This document shows positions 43,559-52,598 of a stretch of DNA of 64,000 nucleotides, in pieces (position 1 is the first letter of the stretch; each line of letters starts with the position of its first letter). The stretch comes from Pinibacter sp031553495. Its GTDB lineage: Bacteria > Bacteroidota > Bacteroidia > Chitinophagales > Chitinophagaceae. The stretch spans positions 124,001 to 188,000 of the forward strand of contig JAVBLN010000003.1 in assembly GCA_031553495.1 (NCBI GenBank), in the 5' to 3' direction. A program made the translations under genes and the position numbers. The notes beneath the pieces are model-generated. The model worked only from the letters and a program-made list of their open reading frames with translations, ran no database searches and was not told the origin of the DNA.

Positions 43559-44533
43559 ATGAACAGAGTTTTCTCATTAATAACCGCCTTGCTTTTATTA
43601 ACAGGTTCTGCTTTTGCGCAGACTACACGGTTTGTAGTTATACCCGATCCTCAAAATTACATTGAGTCTTTTCCTGAAATGTATGAAGAGCAGATAGACT
43701 GGGTAGCTGCTAACAGCAAGCAGTTCAACTATCTTATTCATGTCGGGGATATGACTCAGAATAATTCGGGTTCGGAATGGTGGGCCGCGCAAAAAATAAT
43801 GAGTAAGCTTGATCGAAAACTTCCTTATACGATTTCGTTAGGCAATCATGATATTGGTTCCGGTCCTCGTAAGGCTTCTGATGCACGTGTTACCAAAATG
43901 GCAAACAAGTATTTTCCGCTGGAAAAATTTCAAAAGCAACCATCATTCGGTGGCGCTTTTGAAACGGGTAAAATGGATAACATGTATCACTTGTTTGAAA
44001 GCGGTGGTATAAAGTGGATGATCATAACTTTAGAATTTGGCCCGCGTAATGCTGTTTTAGACTGGGCTAATAAGTTAGCCGCCCAGTATACCGACAGAAC
44101 CATTATCGTTAACACGCACGCATATCTTTATAGTGATAGTACGTGGATGGATGATAATGATAAATGGCAGCCACAAGTATACGGAATTGGTAAGAATACC
44201 GGCGATTCCGCGGTAAATAACGGAAGGCAGATCTGGGAAAAATTTGTTTCGAAACACGCCAATATATTAATGGTTTTTTGTGGACATGTATTGAATACCG
44301 GTGTGGGAACACTAGTGTCAGTTGGCGATAATGGCAATAAAGTATATCAAATGCTGGCCAATTTTCAGGGAGGTGTTATTGGTTCCAAAAAAGGCGGGAA
44401 CGGATACCTGAGAATCGTGGAATACAACAAGAAAAAGAAAACACTGGATGTGAAAACTTTTTCGCCGCATTTGAATCAATATAATGATAATCCGGCCCAC
44501 AATTTCACATTTGATAATGTTGAAATTAAGTAG
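43559..44533 (+). CDS. Secreted calcineurin-like metallophosphoesterase
   Basis: 324 residues with a signal peptide (LITALLLLTGSAFAQ). All metal-binding motifs of the family are present: Asp30 in VIPDPQN, GDMTQNN with Asp64, GNHD (95-98), NTHAY near 183 and CGHVLNTG near 242. It would hydrolyse a phosphate ester or diester in the periplasm or at the surface. The position directly behind a SusD gene suggests it acts on a phosphorylated or otherwise modified glycan, but this is inferred. Confidence 0.85.
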   Translation: MNRVFSLITALLLLTGSAFAQTTRFVVIPDPQNYIESFPEMYEEQIDWVAANSKQFNYLIHVGDMTQNNSGSEWWAAQKIMSKLDRKLPYTISLGNHDIGSGPRKASDARVTKMANKYFPLEKFQKQPSFGGAFETGKMDNMYHLFESGGIKWMIITLEFGPRNAVLDWANKLAAQYTDRTIIVNTHAYLYSDSTWMDDNDKWQPQVYGIGKNTGDSAVNNGRQIWEKFVSKHANILMVFCGHVLNTGVGTLVSVGDNGNKVYQMLANFQGGVIGSKKGGNGYLRIVEYNKKKKTLDVKTFSPHLNQYNDNPAHNFTFDNVEIK

Positions 44534-44611
44534 AAGTGTACTATGACTGCCGCATAAATAAATGATCCATATTGTTCGTTTCCTGTTTTAGTTCTTGTTT
44601 TTTAATTTGTT

Positions 44612-44677
44612 GAAGCCGGCACAAATGCCGAAGTGAGTGACACAACGATGTTTAATAGTAGCACTACCGCCGGTCTC
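44612..44677 (-). repeat. Element A copy 14 (truncated right end)
   Basis: Outer end GCCGGTCTC, left half CTACTATTAAACATCG, core TTGTGTCACTCACTT. The right part is replaced by a small palindrome, GCCGGCACAAATGCCG. Between the phosphoesterase and DUF2264 genes. Confidence 0.8.
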
Positions 44678-44730
44678 ATAATAAGAAAATACAGAATAAT
44701 TAGGTTGTTAGATAATATGTGTATGATCAT

Positions 44731-44845
44731 TTAGCTCAAATTTTGCAGTTGGAATTTTTATGGAATTTATTTTGGAAACCGGCTGTGGAGCCCTGATTGC
44801 GCATTTGTTGCGACGCTCCGTTCAACGGTTGAATATGTATTGAAC
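44731..44845 (+). repeat. Element B copy 2
   Basis: Second copy of the 9921-10034 element, with TTTAGCTCAAATTT, GGAAACCGGCTGTG, GAGCCCTGATT, GTTGCGACGCTCCG and TTCAACGGTTGAATAT. It directly precedes the DUF2264 gene by 78 bp and follows element A copy 14. The rest of 44534-44922 shows nothing else. Confidence 0.7.
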
Positions 44846-44922
44846 ATATTAATTGCTTTACTGCAAGATTTGAGTTTAAAATTTGTATTTCAAATTCAGG
44901 AAAACTAAAAGAAGAGAACGCG

Positions 44923-46194
44923 ATGATTGTAAAAAAGGTTAAGCTGTTTTTACTGGTATTATGTATGTTTCCGGTATGTGCTATAGTGGCGCAAAAAAGC
45001 AGTAAAAAAAATGCGAAAGCTTCTGCTACTGTGCAGAAGGAAGTAAACGGTTTGCAACAACGTGAATATTATGTGCAAACGTTAGTGAAAATTGCAGATC
45101 CTGTATTGCAGGCGTTAAGCAAAGGTGAGCTTAGAAAAACAATGCCGGTGGAAGCCAAAGCGGGACAAAAGGACAGAGACCGCTTTACTTACCTGGAAGC
45201 GCTTGGGCGCTTGCTTTGCGGCATGGCTCCCTGGTTGGAGCTGGGCCCTGATGCTACACCCGAAGGGCAACTTCGTGAAAAGTACATCAATCTTGCGGTG
45301 GCCGGTATTAAACATGCTACCGATCCGCAATCTCCCGACTATATGAATTTCAATAAAGGTGGTCAACCGCTTGTAGATGCCGCGTTTTTAGCTCAGGCAT
45401 TTTTGCGTTCTCCCAATCAACTGTGGGGGCGACTGGATGATGCGACAAAAGCGAATGTAATTCGTGAGCTGAAATCCAGCAGGGTAATATTACCTTCTCA
45501 AAGTAATTGGCTTATGTTCAGCGCCACTGTGGAAGCCGCGTTGCTGAAATTCGATAAATCCGGTGATCGTATGCGCATGGATTATGCTATCAGAATGCAT
45601 ATGAACTGGTACAAAGGTGATGGCGCTTATGGTGATGGCGCCGCGTTTCACTGGGATTATTATAACAGCTTTGTAATACAACCCATGTTGGTAGATGTTA
45701 CGAGGGCTTTGACAGATGCGGGTTATAAAGATGATCGTATTAATCAGCTTGTAATGAACCGCGCTAAACGTTATGCAGAAGTTCAGGAACGCATGATAGC
45801 GATGGATGGTACATACCCGCCAATGGGACGTTCGCTGGCTTATCGATTTGGTGCATTTCAAACGCTGTCGCAAATCGCGTTGTTGAGCCAATTGCCTGCA
45901 GATGTGAAACCCGCGCAAGTGCGTTGCGCTTTGTACACCATGATCAAGCGCCAAATTGAAGCGCCGGGTACTTTTGATGAAAACGGATGGTTGCGTATAG
46001 GCATATACGGTAGTCAGCCCGGTATTGGAGAAAACTATATTTCTACAGGAAGTCTTTATCTATGTTCATTTGCTTTCTTAGTGCTGGGCTTACCTGAGAG
46101 TGATCCTTTTTGGAGTGATCCTAATGCGGACTGGACACAAAAGAAAATATGGACGGGGCAGGATATGCCTGCTGATCATGCGATTCGCGATTAA
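44923..46194 (+). CDS. DUF2264 family secreted protein, probable beta-glucuronidase-type glycosidase
   Basis: 423 residues with a signal peptide (LFLLVLCMFPVCAIVAQ). The body is an alpha/alpha-barrel of the DUF2264 family: DRFTYLEALGRLLCGMAPWLELG (about 85-107, split), SNWLMFSATVEAALLK, YKGDGAYGDGAAFHWDYYNSFVIQPML and the end SDPFWSDPNADWTQKKIW. As I recall, this family was placed in CAZy as GH154, with beta-glucuronidase activity on arabinogalactan side chains; I cannot check this here. It precedes GH88 by 84 bp in the same locus, which fits work on uronic acids. Confidence 0.75.
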   Translation: MIVKKVKLFLLVLCMFPVCAIVAQKSSKKNAKASATVQKEVNGLQQREYYVQTLVKIADPVLQALSKGELRKTMPVEAKAGQKDRDRFTYLEALGRLLCGMAPWLELGPDATPEGQLREKYINLAVAGIKHATDPQSPDYMNFNKGGQPLVDAAFLAQAFLRSPNQLWGRLDDATKANVIRELKSSRVILPSQSNWLMFSATVEAALLKFDKSGDRMRMDYAIRMHMNWYKGDGAYGDGAAFHWDYYNSFVIQPMLVDVTRALTDAGYKDDRINQLVMNRAKRYAEVQERMIAMDGTYPPMGRSLAYRFGAFQTLSQIALLSQLPADVKPAQVRCALYTMIKRQIEAPGTFDENGWLRIGIYGSQPGIGENYISTGSLYLCSFAFLVLGLPESDPFWSDPNADWTQKKIWTGQDMPADHAIRD

Positions 46195-46278
46195 TAAATT
46201 ACAGCTACCGGTATTTATAATTTGATTCCGGAGTTGGCATTGATTGTTTTCAAATAAAAAACTGAAAAAATATTACTG

Positions 46279-47499
46279 ATGAAAGGTAAATTGTTGAGTA
46301 TTGCAGTGTTGTTTTTTGTTGGCATGACAGGAGCCAGCGCACAAAATGTACACCATTTTAAAACGAATAGTTCTTTAGTAAAAAAAATACCCTCCTTATT
46401 TGAAGCTTCCGGTGAACAGTATAAATTTTTGAGTAAAAATTTGGGACAAAATAAGTTTCCCAAAACATACTATGCCCGCACTTTAAAATGGGATAACAGT
46501 AATTCGGATTGGTGGTGTAGTGGATTTTATCCCGGCACTTTGCTATACATTTATGAGCAAACCAAAGACCAGGAGACTTATAATGAAGCGGTAAGAATAA
46601 TGAAACCGCTTGCTAAAGAGCAATTCAATAAAACAACTCATGATCTGGGTTTTATGATGTATTGCAGTTTTGGCAACGCGTATCGCATGGATCCAAAACC
46701 GGAGTATAAGGAAATAATGATCAACAGCGCTAAATCGCTGGCTAGTCGTTTCGTTCCTTCTGTGGGCTGCATCAGGAGTTGGGAATCAAGAAAACCTAAT
46801 GAAGAATGCCTGGTGATCATTGATAACATGATGAACCTGGAATTGCTGTTTTGGGCTTCGAAAGTTACCGGCGATCGTTCTTATTATGATATAGCGGTAA
46901 CACATGCCAATACTACAATGAAAAATCATTTCAGACCTGATTATAGTTCATTTCACCTGGTAAATTACAACCCTTCGACTGGTGGAATTAATCTTAAGAA
47001 AACAGTTCAGGGTTTTAGAGATACCTCAGCATGGGCACGTGGTCAGGCCTGGGGCTTATATGGCTATACAGTAACATATCGTGAAACAAAGGATAAAAAA
47101 TATTTAGAACAAGCGGAACATATCGCGGATTATATACTTAACCATCCAAATCTTCCAAAAGATAAAATTCCTTATTGGGATTTTAACGCTCCTGATATTC
47201 CTAACGCTTTGCGCGATGCTTCTGCCGGAGCGGTAATGGCATCGGCGTTATTGGAACTATGCAATTATACAAACGCGGAAAAAGGAAAAGTGTATTTTAA
47301 AGCCGCGGAAACAATGATTAAATCATTGTCTTCACCCGCGTACTTCGCAAAACCCAAAGCTAATGGCGGCTATTTACTTGAACATAGTGTAGGTAACCTG
47401 GCAGGAAATGGCGAGGTAGATGTTCCATTAACATATGCTGATTATTATTACGTTGAAGCTTTGAAGAGATATAAGGAAATGAGTGAAGTAAACAAATAA
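46279..47499 (+). CDS. GH88 unsaturated glucuronyl hydrolase
   Basis: 406 residues with a signal peptide (LLSIAVLFFVGMTGASAQ). The GH88 catalytic Asp pair is visible: Asp122 in THDLGFMMYCSFG and Asp182 in IIDNMMNLELL, with a 60-residue spacing as in the Bacillus enzyme. Further marks are WWCSGFYPGTLLY and WARGQAWGLYGY. Such enzymes remove the 4,5-unsaturated uronic acid that polysaccharide lyases leave on oligosaccharides. No lyase gene is in the window. The sulfatase follows after 27 bp, so the two are co-transcribed. Confidence 0.92.
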   Translation: MKGKLLSIAVLFFVGMTGASAQNVHHFKTNSSLVKKIPSLFEASGEQYKFLSKNLGQNKFPKTYYARTLKWDNSNSDWWCSGFYPGTLLYIYEQTKDQETYNEAVRIMKPLAKEQFNKTTHDLGFMMYCSFGNAYRMDPKPEYKEIMINSAKSLASRFVPSVGCIRSWESRKPNEECLVIIDNMMNLELLFWASKVTGDRSYYDIAVTHANTTMKNHFRPDYSSFHLVNYNPSTGGINLKKTVQGFRDTSAWARGQAWGLYGYTVTYRETKDKKYLEQAEHIADYILNHPNLPKDKIPYWDFNAPDIPNALRDASAGAVMASALLELCNYTNAEKGKVYFKAAETMIKSLSSPAYFAKPKANGGYLLEHSVGNLAGNGEVDVPLTYADYYYVEALKRYKEMSEVNK

Positions 47500-47526
47500 A
47501 CGTCATCAATTTTTTAAATAACAATA

Positions 47527-48960
47527 ATGAACATGTGGGTTAAGTCCATATTCACAATTTGCCTTGCATGCTGCACAATGATGGTTGTCGCGCAATCATC
47601 CGGTAGCCGGCAAAATTATAATGTGTTGTTCATTATTGTTGATGATCTGCGGCCTGAACTCGGCTGTTATGGAGATACGAAAGTTCAGTCGCCGGGTATA
47701 GACAAACTGGCCGCGCAAGGTGTTTCGTTTTCAAACGCTTATTGTCAACAGGCCCTATGTTCTCCTTCCCGAACTAGTTTGTTGACCGGTTTGAGACCTG
47801 ATGCTACAAAAGTGTATGACCTTGTTACACATTTCAGAAATACGGTTCCTGACGTAGTGACTTTGCCACAACACTTTAAAAACAATGGTTATTATACAGT
47901 GGGTTTCGGAAAAATATTTCACCAGGATTTTGGTTTTGATCCTATTGGTCTTGAAGATTCAGCTTCCTGGACTATACCGGTATGGAATCCGCCCGGAAAC
48001 TGGGGCAGGGGCTATATATCCGAGCCTAATATTGCCATAGCGAAAAGAAGCAATGGACGCGGACCTGCTGTGGAAATGATGGATGTGCCGGATACCGCGT
48101 ACCAGGATGGACAAATAGCCGCAAGAGTGATAGAAGAATTAAGAAAGCGTAAGAACGAACCGTTTTTTATCGCAGCCGGTTTTCATAAGCCACACCTGCC
48201 ATTTACAGCTCCTAAAAAATATTGGGATAAGTATGACCGCGATAAAATTGTTTTGCCTGACACCAATAGGATAACTAACAGTAATAGATATACGCTTCAA
48301 GATTTTGGCGAGTTGCGGGCATATAACGGTATTCCCAAAAAAGGAAAACTATCGCCGGAACTGAGTCGGCAGTTGATTCATGGTTATCTTGCCTGTGTAA
48401 GCTATATGGATGCGCAGGTAGAAATGATACTGGAAGAATTGAAGCGGCTTGATCTGGAAAAAAACACTGTTGTGGTTTTACTTGGCGATCATGGCTGGAA
48501 ACTTGGCGAATATGCTAGTTGGAGCAAGCATAGCAATATGGAAGTGGATACACGGGCTCCGCTTATTGTTTCATCGCCACGTACTAAAGCAAAAGGTAAA
48601 TCGGCAGAAGGATTAGTTGAGTTTGTAGATGTGTATCCAACTATTTGCGAAGAAGCCGGATTGGGGTTGCCATCTCACTTGCAGGGGAAAAGTCTTTCGC
48701 CGTTTTTGAAAAAGCCCGGCAGTAAAGGAAAAGGATACGCGTTGAGTCAGCACCCGCGAGGAAAGGATATTATGGGGTATTCATTACGAACAAAGCGATA
48801 TCGTTTTACGTTATGGCAAAGAAATGATGGAACCGAACTTGCAGTAGAGTTGTATGATCATTTAAAAGATCCGGGTGAAAAAATGAATGTGGCAAATGTG
48901 GCGGAATATAAAAAAGAGGTGGAGCGACAAAGAGAGCGGCTGCAAAAGTTGATTCGATGA
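47527..48960 (+). CDS. Type I sulfatase, iduronate-2-sulfatase-like
   Basis: 477 residues with a signal peptide (FTICLACCTMMVVAQ). The sulfatase signature CSPSR lies at 78-82, with Cys78 to be converted to formylglycine. Metal ligands Asp39-Asp40 are in FIIVDDLRPELGCYG, and the later pair in LGDHGWKLGEY. The overall pattern (HKPHLPFTAPKKYWDKY, SWSKHSNMEVDTRAPLI) is that of the iduronate-2-sulfatase group (S1_7). It would remove sulfate from a uronic acid. It needs a maturation enzyme that is not encoded here. Confidence 0.92.
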   Translation: MNMWVKSIFTICLACCTMMVVAQSSGSRQNYNVLFIIVDDLRPELGCYGDTKVQSPGIDKLAAQGVSFSNAYCQQALCSPSRTSLLTGLRPDATKVYDLVTHFRNTVPDVVTLPQHFKNNGYYTVGFGKIFHQDFGFDPIGLEDSASWTIPVWNPPGNWGRGYISEPNIAIAKRSNGRGPAVEMMDVPDTAYQDGQIAARVIEELRKRKNEPFFIAAGFHKPHLPFTAPKKYWDKYDRDKIVLPDTNRITNSNRYTLQDFGELRAYNGIPKKGKLSPELSRQLIHGYLACVSYMDAQVEMILEELKRLDLEKNTVVVLLGDHGWKLGEYASWSKHSNMEVDTRAPLIVSSPRTKAKGKSAEGLVEFVDVYPTICEEAGLGLPSHLQGKSLSPFLKKPGSKGKGYALSQHPRGKDIMGYSLRTKRYRFTLWQRNDGTELAVELYDHLKDPGEKMNVANVAEYKKEVERQRERLQKLIR

Positions 48961-49015
48961 TTTTTCATAATAAGATGATTAATTATTATTTTGTTTGGTT
49001 CTTGTTTTCAACATT

Positions 49016-49085
49016 GCCGAATAGAAAATCAAATGTACAAGTGAGTGACACAACGATGCTTAATAGTAGCACAAATGCCGGTTCC
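49016..49085 (-). repeat. Element A copy 15
   Basis: Outer end GCCGGTTCC, AAATGTG-type left end, CTACTATTAAGCATCG, perfect core TTGTACA, diverged right end TTTTCTATTCGGC. It is placed between the sulfatase and first GH43 genes. Confidence 0.87.
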
Positions 49086-49159
49086 ATAATAAAAAACAAG
49101 AAATAAATGCTGTGCATATTCCGAAAATGATTTTGATAATTATTTAAACGACTCTGTAA

Positions 49160-50215
49160 ATGAATAGACTTAAAAGAATATTATCTCTTTGTTTATGCCT
49201 TGTTTTTATTGGCAATGCGCTTGCTCAAAGCGATAATACATTTACCAATCCGTTGTTGCCCGGTGGGCCGGATCCATGGAATATTTTTAAGGATGGATTT
49301 TATTATTACATGCATACCGGTGGTGACAAGATCGAGCTTTGGAAAACAAAGAATCTTGCCGATTTGAAAACCGCTGAAAGAAAAGTGATCTATAGACCTC
49401 CGGCAGGAACGATGCATTCAAAAAACTTATGGGCTCCGGAAATTCATTATCTAAAAGGAAAATGGTATGTGTATTATGCGGCGGATGGCGGAAGCAACAA
49501 GGATCACAGAATGTATGTGTTGGAAAACGCTTCGCAAGATCCGATGCAGGGTGAATTTGTTTTTAAAGGAAAGATAGCGGACCCGTCCGATAAATGGGCA
49601 ATTGACGGAACTGTATTTGAATACAAAAGAAAAATGTATTTCGCATGGTCCGGTTGGGATAGTGATGAGAACCGGGAGCAATGGATTTATATAGCGCAAA
49701 TGAAAAATCCGTGGACAATAAAAGGGGACAGGGTGTTGCTTGCAAAACCTGAGTATGTATGGGAAAGGAACGGAGTAGAGCCAGGTGCCAAAGATCAGTC
49801 GAAAGCGAAAGTAGTAGTAACGGAAGGGCCTCAGGCATTGAAGAATAAAGATGGAAAATTGTTTTTAGTTTATTCAGCAAGCGGTTGCTGGACTGGTAAA
49901 TATGCGTTAGGGTTACTCACTTTTTCTGGTAAAGGAAAAATATTAGATGCGTCTCAGTGGAGTAAAAAATCAACTCCGGTATTTTCTACTTCGGTTGAGA
50001 ATAATGTGTTTGCTCCCGGGCATAATTCTTTTTTCAAATCGCCAGATGGAAAAGAAGATTGGATATTGTATCACGCTACCGACAAAGCTGATGAAGGTTG
50101 CAGTGGAAAGCGGTCTCCGCGGATTCAAAAATTTACCTGGAATGCGGATGGTACGCCAAACTTTGGAGTGCCTCAAAAAGCCGGGGTGCCAATGGCTCGG
50201 CCTTCGGGAAATTAA
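49160..50215 (+). CDS. GH43 family glycosidase
   Basis: 351 residues with a signal peptide (ILSLCLCLVFIGNALAQ). The five-bladed GH43 propeller has its three acidic residues in place: Asp38 (GGPDPW, base), Asp149 (WAIDGTVF, pKa modulator) and Glu222 (VVTEGPQ, acid). The motifs NLWAPEIHYLKGKWYVYYAA and FAPGHNSFF support the family. GH43 enzymes usually remove alpha-L-arabinofuranose or beta-D-xylose, some galactose; the specificity cannot be read. Not lipid-anchored, so likely periplasmic. Confidence 0.92.
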   Translation: MNRLKRILSLCLCLVFIGNALAQSDNTFTNPLLPGGPDPWNIFKDGFYYYMHTGGDKIELWKTKNLADLKTAERKVIYRPPAGTMHSKNLWAPEIHYLKGKWYVYYAADGGSNKDHRMYVLENASQDPMQGEFVFKGKIADPSDKWAIDGTVFEYKRKMYFAWSGWDSDENREQWIYIAQMKNPWTIKGDRVLLAKPEYVWERNGVEPGAKDQSKAKVVVTEGPQALKNKDGKLFLVYSASGCWTGKYALGLLTFSGKGKILDASQWSKKSTPVFSTSVENNVFAPGHNSFFKSPDGKEDWILYHATDKADEGCSGKRSPRIQKFTWNADGTPNFGVPQKAGVPMARPSGN

Positions 50216-50363
50216 AATTTGAATAGAAAAATATAATAAGAATTTATTTCGGATTTAAGTATTACTGCGTAGTTGCTGTAAAGCCAGTTGACTACGGGAT
50301 GGGGTTTTTACTGCTATCGATGAGTTATAATAATTAGATTTTTTAAACCTTATAATTAAAAAC

Positions 50364-51515
50364 ATGCGTTTGTTTTCATTTTTCAATTGCGTTTGTTGCT
50401 TATTAGTGTTTGGAATTTTTTCTTCTTGCAACAATGCAAATTCTGATTCCAAAGGCGGAACAGAAAAGTTATCTCAAAGCGATTCAATGTATAGTAATCC
50501 ATTGAAAGTTGCTTTTGGTGATCCGTTTGTTCTATCTGCAAGCGACGGAAAATTTTATATGTACGGCACCTCAGAAAAAGACGGTTTTAGAGCCTACTCA
50601 TCAAGTGATATGGTGAGTTGGAAAGATGAAGGTAAGGTGTACCAGGGCGCCACTGAAGAGTCTTGGACAGTTGATTGTTTTTGGGCTCCGGAAGTATATG
50701 AAAGAAACGGAAAATACTACATGTTCTTCAGTGCCAACTGGAAGCATAATCCCACTAATGAAGGTGAAAATTTTCGTATAGGCGTTGCCGTTGCAGATAA
50801 GCCTACCGGACCATTTATTGAACTAAGTAAGAAACCGGTGTTCGATCCGGGGTATCCTGTTATAGACGCGAATGTTTATTTTGATGACAGTACCGGAAAA
50901 TGTTATTTATATTATTCGCGTTGCTGTTACAAAAATCCTGTTGCCAGCGATGTGGCAGAATGGGCTAAGAAAGAAGGTTTCGCGAAAGAGATAGAGGAGA
51001 GTTGGGTATATGGTGTTGAATTGAAACCGGATTTTTCCGATGTAGTAGGAAAGCCGGTATTGTTGCTTTGTCCGCCCAAAAAGATGAATGATAAACAAGC
51101 GGAGTGGGAGAGTCGTTCTGTTACATCAAAAGAAGTGAACAGGAGATGGACGGAAGGATCATATTTGTTTAGGAAAAATGATACTTATTACATAATGTAT
51201 TCCGCGAATTATTTTGGCGGTAAGAATTATGCGGTAGGATATGCGACATCTAAAAATCCGCTTGGCCCATTTACAAAAGCTGATAACAATCCTATTCTTC
51301 AAAAGAACACTGAGCAGGGCGGTATCGTTACCGGCACAGGACACAATATGGTATTGAGCTTGAAGAACGGCAACATGTATTGTGTATATCATGGTCGCAC
51401 CGATAGCACCGGCGATCAGCGAATGGTGTTTATTGACAAAATGAAAATATCAGATGATGGCAAGCTGGTTGTAGATGGTCCTACTACAACATCTCAGCCA
51501 ATACCGGGTTTGTAA
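50364..51515 (+). CDS. GH43 family glycosidase, surface lipoprotein
   Basis: 383 residues. Lipobox IFSSC with Cys22 followed by NNANSDSKGG. The GH43 acid triad is Asp53 (FGDPFV), Asp168 (VIDANVYFDD) and Glu264 (WTEGSYLF). FWAPEVYERNGKYYMFFSAN and GTGHNMVLS support it. It is different in sequence from the GH43 just upstream and is anchored to a membrane. Last gene of the locus; an intrinsic terminator follows at 51559. Confidence 0.92.
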   Translation: MRLFSFFNCVCCLLVFGIFSSCNNANSDSKGGTEKLSQSDSMYSNPLKVAFGDPFVLSASDGKFYMYGTSEKDGFRAYSSSDMVSWKDEGKVYQGATEESWTVDCFWAPEVYERNGKYYMFFSANWKHNPTNEGENFRIGVAVADKPTGPFIELSKKPVFDPGYPVIDANVYFDDSTGKCYLYYSRCCYKNPVASDVAEWAKKEGFAKEIEESWVYGVELKPDFSDVVGKPVLLLCPPKKMNDKQAEWESRSVTSKEVNRRWTEGSYLFRKNDTYYIMYSANYFGGKNYAVGYATSKNPLGPFTKADNNPILQKNTEQGGIVTGTGHNMVLSLKNGNMYCVYHGRTDSTGDQRMVFIDKMKISDDGKLVVDGPTTTSQPIPGL

Positions 51516-51558
51516 GTTTAAATTATTATAAGGTTTTTCTGTACATGTGATTTTTTCA

Positions 51559-51597
51559 AAGCCGTAAAGTCGTAAGATTTTACGGCTTGCTTTTTTG
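51559..51597 (+). terminator. Terminator at the end of the large polysaccharide locus
   Basis: AAGCCGTAAA (51559-51568) and TTTACGGCTT (51579-51588) form a 10-bp stem, followed by GC and a T6 run. It is about 45 bp after the last GH43 stop codon. Confidence 0.85.
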
Positions 51598-51598
51598 T

Positions 51599-51668
51599 GG
51601 TATCAGCGGTAGTGCTACTATTGAACATCGTTGTGTCACTCACTTGTACGGTAGGAACTTTAGTGAGC
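51599..51668 (+). repeat. Element A copy 16
   Basis: It starts at the T-run of the terminator: GGTATCAGCGGTAGTG, CTACTATTGAACATCG, perfect core, GTAGGAACTTTAGTGAGC. The right end GAACTTTAGTG is shared only with copy 19. Confidence 0.88.
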
Positions 51669-51870
51669 AGTTGACAGTGGGCAGTAGAGAAGTCAGATGT
51701 CAGAGGTCAGAAGACAGAAGTCAGAAACAGTTGTCTTGTAAAAAAAATGAAACGCTAATTTATTGCTAATACAACCGTATACTGCTGCAAGGCTACAAGC
51801 TTTGCAGGGCCTATGTTATAAACGAAATATCAGTGAGGATCAGTCTAATCAGTGTCATCTGTGTGCCATT
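51669..51870. repeat. Word-repeat filler on the inner side of A copy 16
   Basis: Contains ACAGTGGGCAGTAG, a run of TCAGAGGTCAGAAG-type words to about 51730, and at 51829-51870 an inverted copy of the 42-bp block from 5482-5523. No gene between 51516 and 51909. Confidence 0.7.
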
Positions 51871-51909
51871 TGCCAGTTGCCGGTGTTGGAGTAGTAAGGT
51901 TGTAATACA

Positions 51910-52566
51910 TTATACAATAAAAATATTTTCTGCAAACCTTTCACTTACAACAGATTTTTTTCCGTTCACTTCTATTTCCAAAGTGCCATCAAATTTTTGA
52001 CGACTAACAATTTTTATTTTGCTGCTTAAGCCTAAACCAACCTGGACAACATACTGCAAAAAAGAAGCGCTATTATCTTTCACGGCTACAAGTTTACATG
52101 TTTTTCCAACGGCTACCTGTGAAAGTGTTTTGCGTTCTTGTTGTTTTAGTTCGCCTTTAGCGTTGGGTATTACATCGCCATGCGGGTCGAATTCCGGGTA
52201 ATCTAAAAATTTTTCAAGTCGTTCTATAAGTTTTGCTGAGTGGATATGCTCCAATTGTTCCGCGACTTCATGAACTTCATCCCAGCTAAATTCCAATTTC
52301 TCATACAAAAATGTTTCCCAAAGCCTGTGCTTGCGAACTACTTCAATAGCCTGTTTTTTACCCGAAGCAGTAAGAGATATCTTGCCATATTTTTCATACA
52401 CGATCAGCTTTTTCTTTTTCAGTTTCTTTAGCATGTCGTTCACCGTTGCCGGCTTCACGTTAAGTGTTGCAGCCAGTTCATTTGTTCCGGCTTCTGTTTT
52501 TCCGGCAATTTCAGATGTCAGGTGAAATAATGCTTTAAGGTAATTTTCTTCTGTTTGTGATAACAT
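51910..52566 (-). CDS. mntR: DtxR/MntR-family metal-dependent repressor
   Basis: 218 residues. Winged helix at about 5-75 (LTSEIAGKTEAGTNELAATL, VKPATVNDMLKKL), then the metal-binding dimer domain with RKHRLWETFL (79-88), EVHEVAEQLEHIHSAKLIERL (98-118) and the DPHGDVIP motif (127-134), and a C-terminal SH3/FeoA-like domain from about 150. The family represses metal importers when Mn(II) or Fe(II) is plentiful. A palindrome in the promoter of the divergent TonB receptor is the likely operator. Mn versus Fe cannot be decided here, so the symbol is tentative. Confidence 0.85.
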   Translation of the reverse strand: MLSQTEENYLKALFHLTSEIAGKTEAGTNELAATLNVKPATVNDMLKKLKKKKLIVYEKYGKISLTASGKKQAIEVVRKHRLWETFLYEKLEFSWDEVHEVAEQLEHIHSAKLIERLEKFLDYPEFDPHGDVIPNAKGELKQQERKTLSQVAVGKTCKLVAVKDNSASFLQYVVQVGLGLSSKIKIVSRQKFDGTLEIEVNGKKSVVSERFAENIFIV

Positions 52567-52598
52567 GTACCGAAGGTAGTAAGATTTTTCAAAATTAT

